From contig CANHON010000341.1 in assembly GCA_947462115.1 (NCBI GenBank), forward strand, positions 1 to 5,050: a stretch of DNA of 5,050 bases, written 5' to 3'. The translations under genes were made by a program, and so were the position numbers. The DNA comes from Deltaproteobacteria bacterium. GTDB taxonomy: Bacteria; Myxococcota_A; UBA796; UBA2385. The notes below the pieces were generated by a model. It saw only the letters and a program-made list of their open reading frames with translations, made no database searches and was not told the origin of the DNA. Of the stretch, positions 1 to 5,050 are shown one piece after another. Position 1 is the first letter of the stretch; the number at the start of each line of letters is the position of its first letter.

Positions 1-236
1 ACCAGCTCACCATCCGCCCGCTGCTGGGCCGCCTCGGCGACGGCGTGCGCGAGGTGCTGGTCGCCACCGACCCCGACGTCGAGGGCGACGCGACCGCCCT
101 GTACCTCGCTCGGCTGATCAAGCCGCTCGGGGTGCGCGTGACGCGGCTGGCGCACGGCATCGCGGTCGGCACCGAGCTCGAGTACGCCGACCGCTCCAGC
201 GTCGCCCGCGCCCTGGAGCACCGACGCGAGCTCTGA
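1..236 (+). CDS. recR: Recombination mediator protein RecR, C-terminal part (5' end outside window)
   Basis: RecR acts with RecF and RecO in the cytoplasm to load RecA onto gapped single-stranded DNA during recombinational repair. The reading frame enters from the left edge (first full codon at position 3) and ends at TGA 234-236, leaving 77 residues of a protein usually about 200 long. The visible part is the second half of the Toprim domain and the C-terminal tail: ATDPDVEGDATALYLARLIK matches the family's AT-x-P-x-VEG-[ED]-ATALYL block, followed by KPLGVRVTRLAHGIAVG and LEYADRSSVARAL near the end. The N-terminal helix-hairpin-helix and zinc-finger region would lie left of the window. A GTG at 45 is only an internal codon of this frame. 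The gene runs toward the sdh operon and is convergent with it. Recognition by sequence pattern is strong. Confidence 0.93.
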   Translation, partial: QLTIRPLLGRLGDGVREVLVATDPDVEGDATALYLARLIKPLGVRVTRLAHGIAVGTELEYADRSSVARALEHRREL

Positions 237-263
237 GCGCTCCCCTGGGCGGCACGGTTGTCC

Positions 264-298
264 AAAAAGACGACAGCCACGTCAGTCTGACGTGGCTG
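264..298 (-). terminator. Intrinsic terminator of the sdhCAB operon
   Basis: A perfect 11-bp inverted repeat, CAGCCACGTCA (274-284) and TGACGTGGCTG (288-298), is separated by a 3-nt loop. On the minus strand the stem is followed by TCGTC and then five T residues (AAAAA at 264-268 on the plus strand). This is the hairpin-plus-U-tract layout of a rho-independent terminator, 37 bases after the sdhB stop. The plus-strand side has no T-tract after the hairpin, so it is not a classic terminator for recR. The 5-nt spacer between stem and T-tract is slightly long. GACGA at 269-273 could pair with TCGTC at 306-310 and extend the stem with a bulge. Confidence 0.85.
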
Positions 299-334
299 CG
301 GGGGATCGTCCGACGATGCGCGGGCGCGCCTCGC

Positions 335-1092
335 TCAGCCCTCGGTGCTGCGACCGCGGAGCTGCGACACGAGGAGGTCGCGGTTCATCTGGGCGATGAC
401 GTCCAACGAGATGCCCTTGGGGCAAGCCACGGTGCACTCGCCGTAGTTGCTGCAGTGGCCGAAGTCCTCTTTGTCCATCTGGGCGACCATCTTGTCCACC
501 CGGATGTAGCGCTCGGGCTGACCCTGGGGGAGCAGGCCGAGGTGCGTGATCTTGGCGCCGGTGAACAGCATCGAGGCGGCGTTGGGGCAGGAGGCCACGC
601 AGGCGCCGCAGCCGATGCAGGCCGCGGCCTCGAAGGCGCGGTCCGCGAGGTCCTTCTCGATGGGGACGCTGTTGGCGTCCGGGGCGGAGCCCGTCCGCGC
701 GCTCACGTAGCCGCCCGCCTGCACGATGCGGTCCAGCGCGCTCCGGTCGACGACGAGGTCGCGCAGCACGGGGAAGGCGCCCGCGCGGAAGGGCTCGATC
801 GTGATGTTGTCGCCGCTCTTGAACTCCCGCATGTGGAGCTGGCAGGTCGTGGTCCGCGGCAGGTGCCCATGGGGCGCGCCGTTGATCATGACCCCGCAGG
901 AGCCGCAGATGCCCTCGCGACAGTCGTGCTCGAAGGCCACGGGCTCTTTGCCCTCGGACTCCAGCTTGTCGTTGAGGACGTCGAGCATCTCCAAGAAGGA
1001 CATGTGCTCGTTGATGTCGTTCATCTGGTAGGTCTCGAACTGGCCGGCGCTGCGGCCGTCCTTCTGACGCCAGATGTTCAGCGTGAGGTTCA

Positions 1093-1093
<1 letters not shown>
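335..1093 (-). CDS. sdhB: Succinate dehydrogenase / fumarate reductase iron-sulfur subunit SdhB
   Basis: A 252-residue cytoplasm-facing subunit that passes electrons from the FAD of SdhA to the quinone/haem region of SdhC. The N-terminal plant-type ferredoxin domain has the [2Fe-2S] cysteines C58, C63, C66 and C84 (CREGICGSC, then TTTC). The C-terminal domain has CIGCGACVASCP, giving C159, C162, C165 and C169, and CSNYGECTVACP, giving C214, C220 and C224. By family precedent C159/C162/C165/C224 bind [4Fe-4S] and C169/C214/C220 bind [3Fe-4S]. All eleven cluster cysteines are present. The start is the ATG at 1093-1091, which overlaps the sdhA stop as TAATG. An open frame continues 69 codons upstream but is Arg/Pro-rich antisense-style sequence within sdhA and is not SdhB-like. 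Length is typical of the family. SdhB and FrdB of type B enzymes cannot be told apart from sequence alone. Confidence 0.96.
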
Positions 1094-3039
<1,946 letters not shown>

Positions 3040-3059
3040 GGATTCCGGAGCTCCCGCGC

Positions 3060-3746
<687 letters not shown>

Positions 3747-3753
3747 GGAGCCG

Positions 3754-3758
3754 TCCCT
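3754..3758 (-). promoter_or_regulatory. Shine-Dalgarno of sdhC
   Basis: Minus-strand AGGGA lies 7 nt upstream of the ATG at 3746. It supports this start over any in the long open Arg/Pro-rich frame that continues upstream toward 4055. Confidence 0.65.
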
Positions 3759-3869
3759 GGGTGGATGGATCGGGGGCGTCGGCCGTGCACCGCGGAGGCG
3801 CTGGCGAGGCCGCGGCTCCCCGCGGTTCGATCGGGCGCTGGGCCCCGCGAGTGGGGTCCGAGCGCGGCG

Positions 3870-3897
3870 GCGAAGGGACAGCGGTGTAGCCCTTCGC
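3870..3897 (-). repeat. Inverted repeat / hairpin in the sdhC leader region
   Basis: GCGAAGGG (3870-3877) and CCCTTCGC (3890-3897) are perfect 8-bp complements with a 12-nt gap. Within the gap ACA (3878-3880) and TGT (3885-3887) can pair further around GCGG, leaving a 2-nt bulge. No T-tract follows on either strand, so it is not a standard terminator. It could be an RNA leader structure or a DNA operator. It overlaps the weak -10-like sequence at 3883-3888. Confidence 0.55.
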
Positions 3898-3948
3898 GGG
3901 GGTCGGAGCAAGCACACACGCCGAGGTGATCGACTTGTACGGCGTCCT

Positions 3949-3997
3949 GCGAAGCGGGCGCAGGCCTTGGGCTCAGCGCCCGCTCCGCTCCAAGGCC
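3949..3997 (-). repeat. Two interleaved inverted repeats across the stop codon of the downstream cNMP-domain gene
   Basis: Pair 1: AGCGGGCGC (3953-3961) and GCGCCCGCT (3976-3984), perfect 9 bp, with three more pairs (GCG 3949-3951, CGC 3986-3988) beyond one mismatch. Pair 2: GGCCTTGG (3963-3970) and CCAAGGCC (3990-3997), perfect 8 bp. The arms alternate as 1, 2, 1', 2', so the pairs either exclude each other or form a pseudoknot-like fold in RNA. The stop codon (3975-3973) sits in the loop of pair 1. No U-tract follows on the minus strand. Confidence 0.55.
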
Positions 3998-4488
3998 CCA
4001 ACCAGCGCAGCGTCCGCTCCCGCGACGAGGCGCCGCAACCGGCTGTTCCCCTCATTGAGCTGCCGGGTGAGGCTGGTGAGGAGCAGGCGCCTTAGGGCGA
4101 TGCCGCGCCCATCGGTGCCGCGGATGAGGGTGCGGAACACCTCCCGATCCAGGGTCGCGGCCGTGACCGTCGTGTCGAGGGCCGTGCAGGTGGCCGTGCG
4201 GCGCGCGCGGTCGATGATGCCCATCTGACCGAGCAGAGTGGGCGCCTGCACGTCAAAGAGCGCGATGCGCTCCCCGCTGATGCCCTCACGGCTCACGTGG
4301 ACCGTGCCCTCCAGCACGATGAACAGGTGTTGGCTGGGCTCGCCCTCCGCGCACAGCGCCTCGCCGGGAGCGTAGCGCCGCAGCCGGCAGGCCCGGAGCA
4401 GGGCGACCAGCTCTTCGAGGGTGGCCTGCGCCTCGGGGTGCCCATCCAGCAGCGTCTGGGCCCCTCTCTCCAGCGAGAGCTCGTTCAC
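3973..4488 (-). CDS. Stand-alone cyclic nucleotide-binding-domain protein, downstream copy (degenerate ligand pocket)
   Basis: A 171-residue cytoplasmic-type protein with no signal peptide or membrane segment. Residues about 25-125 form a cNMP-binding (Crp/Fnr-type) beta-roll: YAPGEALCAEGEPSQHLFIVLEGTVHVS is the classic opening, with the PG at 41-42, EGE and EG turns. The phosphate-binding cassette is LLGQMGIIDRARRTATCTA. Here the usual Glu is Gln88, the loop is one residue shorter than in the neighbouring copy, and Arg97-Thr98 replaces Arg-Ser. The C-terminal part (131-154, LLLTSLTRQLNEGNSRLRRL) is helical and not a helix-turn-helix, so DNA binding is not indicated. It starts at GTG 4488, in a GTGA overlap with the upstream paralogue's stop and behind a strong GGAGG. 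Its exact function is not recognised; it may sense a ligand, bind a partner, or pair with the neighbouring copy. Confidence 0.85.
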   Translation of the reverse strand: MNELSLERGAQTLLDGHPEAQATLEELVALLRACRLRRYAPGEALCAEGEPSQHLFIVLEGTVHVSREGISGERIALFDVQAPTLLGQMGIIDRARRTATCTALDTTVTAATLDREVFRTLIRGTDGRGIALRRLLLTSLTRQLNEGNSRLRRLVAGADAALVGALERSGR

Positions 4489-4499
4489 AGCGCGCCTCC
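4485..4499 (-). promoter_or_regulatory. GTGA stop/start overlap with GGAGG Shine-Dalgarno deciding a GTG start
   Basis: The upstream cNMP gene stops at TGA 4487-4485 and the next gene starts at GTG 4488-4486, a 4-base overlap. A minus-strand GGAGG (4499-4495) lies 6 nt before the GTG, inside the upstream gene's final codons. Overlap plus strong Shine-Dalgarno implies coupled translation and hence matched amounts of the two proteins. Confidence 0.75.
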
Positions 4500-5000
4500 G
4501 AGGTGCGCGGCGGCGCCGTGGCCGGGGGTGCGGCGGAGGGCCTCTTCGATGCCCTCGTTGGTGGTGCGGAGGCGGTGGGTCAGCGTGTGGAGCAGGTGGT
4601 ACTCAATGGCGGCCACCACGGGGTTGTCACGGCCTTGCTGCAGCAGCGCGCGGGGCACCCGCAGGCAGGTGCTGTCGCGGACCGCGCGCACCGTGGCGCT
4701 GCGGGGCTGCTCGGGGGCGAACAGGGCGGTCTCGCCCACGACGTCCCAGGCCCCTGCGGTGCCGACCTCGCGCTCGCCGGCCTCGGAGTGCACGGTGGCG
4801 CAGAGCTCGCCGTGTACGATGAGCAGGGCCGAGTCGGCGGGGTCTCCCTGGCGCAAAACGATGTGCCCCGCGGTGACCTCGACGGGAGGAGACTGCTGGA
4901 GCACCCAGTCCACCATGGCCTCATCGACCCGCTCCCGCAGGTGAAGGCTGGCGAGGCCTTGGAGGTACAGCCGCGCCGCGTGGGTGGGGTTGATCCGCAT
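4485..5000 (-). CDS. Stand-alone cyclic nucleotide-binding-domain protein, upstream copy (canonical pocket)
   Basis: A 171-residue cytoplasmic-type protein. An N-terminal helical stretch (about 8-37) leads into a cNMP-binding beta-roll (about 38-122). The phosphate-binding cassette VVGETALFAPEQPRSATVRA has E90, R100 and S101, with the same spacing (Glu, +10 Arg, +11 Ser) as E72/R82/S83 that contact cAMP in E. coli CRP, so cyclic-nucleotide binding is plausible. The segment after the roll (131-155, HLLHTLTHRLRTTNEG) is helical and lines up position for position with the downstream copy (L136, L137, L140, T141, L144, N148). It resembles the dimerisation-helix region of Crp proteins, but the protein ends without the HTH domain (Crp is about 210 residues). 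The start ATG at 5000 follows GGAG at a 5-nt spacing. It overlaps the downstream paralogue by GTGA. Whether it binds cAMP, cGMP, c-di-GMP or another ligand cannot be told from sequence. Confidence 0.87.
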   Translation of the reverse strand: MRINPTHAARLYLQGLASLHLRERVDEAMVDWVLQQSPPVEVTAGHIVLRQGDPADSALLIVHGELCATVHSEAGEREVGTAGAWDVVGETALFAPEQPRSATVRAVRDSTCLRVPRALLQQGRDNPVVAAIEYHLLHTLTHRLRTTNEGIEEALRRTPGHGAAAHLGGAL

Positions 5001-5050
5001 GGTCGCTCCGTGGGCCGCGGGTGGGGCGCCAGCCTATCACCGACGGCCCC
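5001..5050 (-). promoter_or_regulatory. Upstream region of the cNMP gene pair (Shine-Dalgarno and possible -10)
   Basis: On the minus strand GGAG (5009-5006) lies 5 nt before the ATG at 5000 and is a good ribosome-binding site. TAGGCT (5036-5031), 30 bases before the ATG, could be a -10 element, but any -35 would fall outside the window, so the promoter call is weak. A CCGCGG hexamer lies at 5015-5020. Confidence 0.4.

Larger units (their letters stand above)
3747..3972 (-). promoter_or_regulatory. sdhC upstream region: likely leader/promoter region, no gene seen
   Basis: These 226 bases separate the second cNMP-domain gene from sdhC. No protein-like frame is seen. The region holds several GC-rich inverted repeats (separate entries) and three CCGCGG hexamers at 3790, 3810 and 3820; the last two form a 6-bp stem with a 4-nt loop. 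The best promoter-like pair I can see on the minus strand is TTGCTC (3911-3906) and TACACC (3888-3883) with a 17-nt spacer. Each matches the sigma-70 consensus at only about half its positions, so this is weak. There is no U-tract after the upstream gene, so read-through from the cNMP genes is possible. Confidence 0.45.

Noticed and set aside
3747..4055. In-frame upstream extension of sdhC (103 codons without a stop)
   Set aside because: The extension is Arg/Pro/Ser-rich low-complexity sequence and overlaps the end of the cNMP-domain gene. The ATG at 3746 has a Shine-Dalgarno and gives the normal SdhC N terminus.
4297..4944. Plus-strand open frames antisense to the cNMP-domain genes
   Set aside because: Arg/Ser/Pro/Gly-rich shadows; the minus-strand frames have clear cNMP-fold motifs and coupled starts.
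3973..5000. Reading the cNMP genes as crp/fnr transcription regulators
   Set aside because: Both proteins end after the post-roll helix at 171 residues, with no helix-turn-helix sequence. A Crp/Fnr regulator would need about 40-60 more residues.

Overview
The window is GC-rich (roughly 70% by eye) bacterial chromosomal DNA. It holds the tail of a DNA-repair gene, a complete three-gene succinate dehydrogenase (SDH) operon, and a pair of small cyclic-nucleotide-binding-domain genes. SDH has the 'type B' build: one large dihaem cytochrome b558 subunit, order C-A-B, no SdhD. That form occurs in Bacillota, Bacteroidota, Campylobacterota, Actinobacteria and Delta-proteobacteria/Myxococcota. With the high GC and the stand-alone cNMP-domain proteins, I infer a myxobacterium-like or related bacterium. 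This is inference from style, not a phylogenetic result.

Layout. Positions 1-236 (+) are the C-terminal part of recR. Positions 237-334 are a convergent intergenic gap with an intrinsic terminator that fits the minus-strand operon: a perfect 11-bp stem, then a T-tract on the minus strand. Everything else is on the minus strand, listed here in transcription order. A cNMP-domain gene (5000-4485) overlaps a second, paralogous cNMP-domain gene (4488-3973) by GTGA. A 226-bp spacer rich in inverted repeats (3972-3747) follows, then sdhC (3746-3060), sdhA (3039-1093) and sdhB (1093-335). sdhA and sdhB overlap by one base in TAATG.

How the genes work together. SdhA (FAD, succinate/fumarate site), SdhB (2Fe-2S, 4Fe-4S and 3Fe-4S clusters) and SdhC (membrane anchor with two haems b) make a complete succinate:quinone oxidoreductase joining the TCA cycle to the quinone pool. 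The direction (succinate oxidation or fumarate reduction) cannot be fixed from sequence. The two 171-residue cNMP-domain proteins lack a recognisable helix-turn-helix, so they are not ordinary Crp/Fnr regulators. They share a C-terminal helical segment, and only one keeps the canonical Glu/Arg/Ser cyclic-nucleotide pocket. Their position before sdhCAB, with no clear U-tract terminator between, raises the possibility of co-transcription or a functional link.

The core genes are ordinary. The items worth a second look are the tandem HTH-less sensor pair, the interleaved inverted repeats over the second sensor gene's stop codon, the structured sdh leader, and a two-cysteine loop in SdhC.
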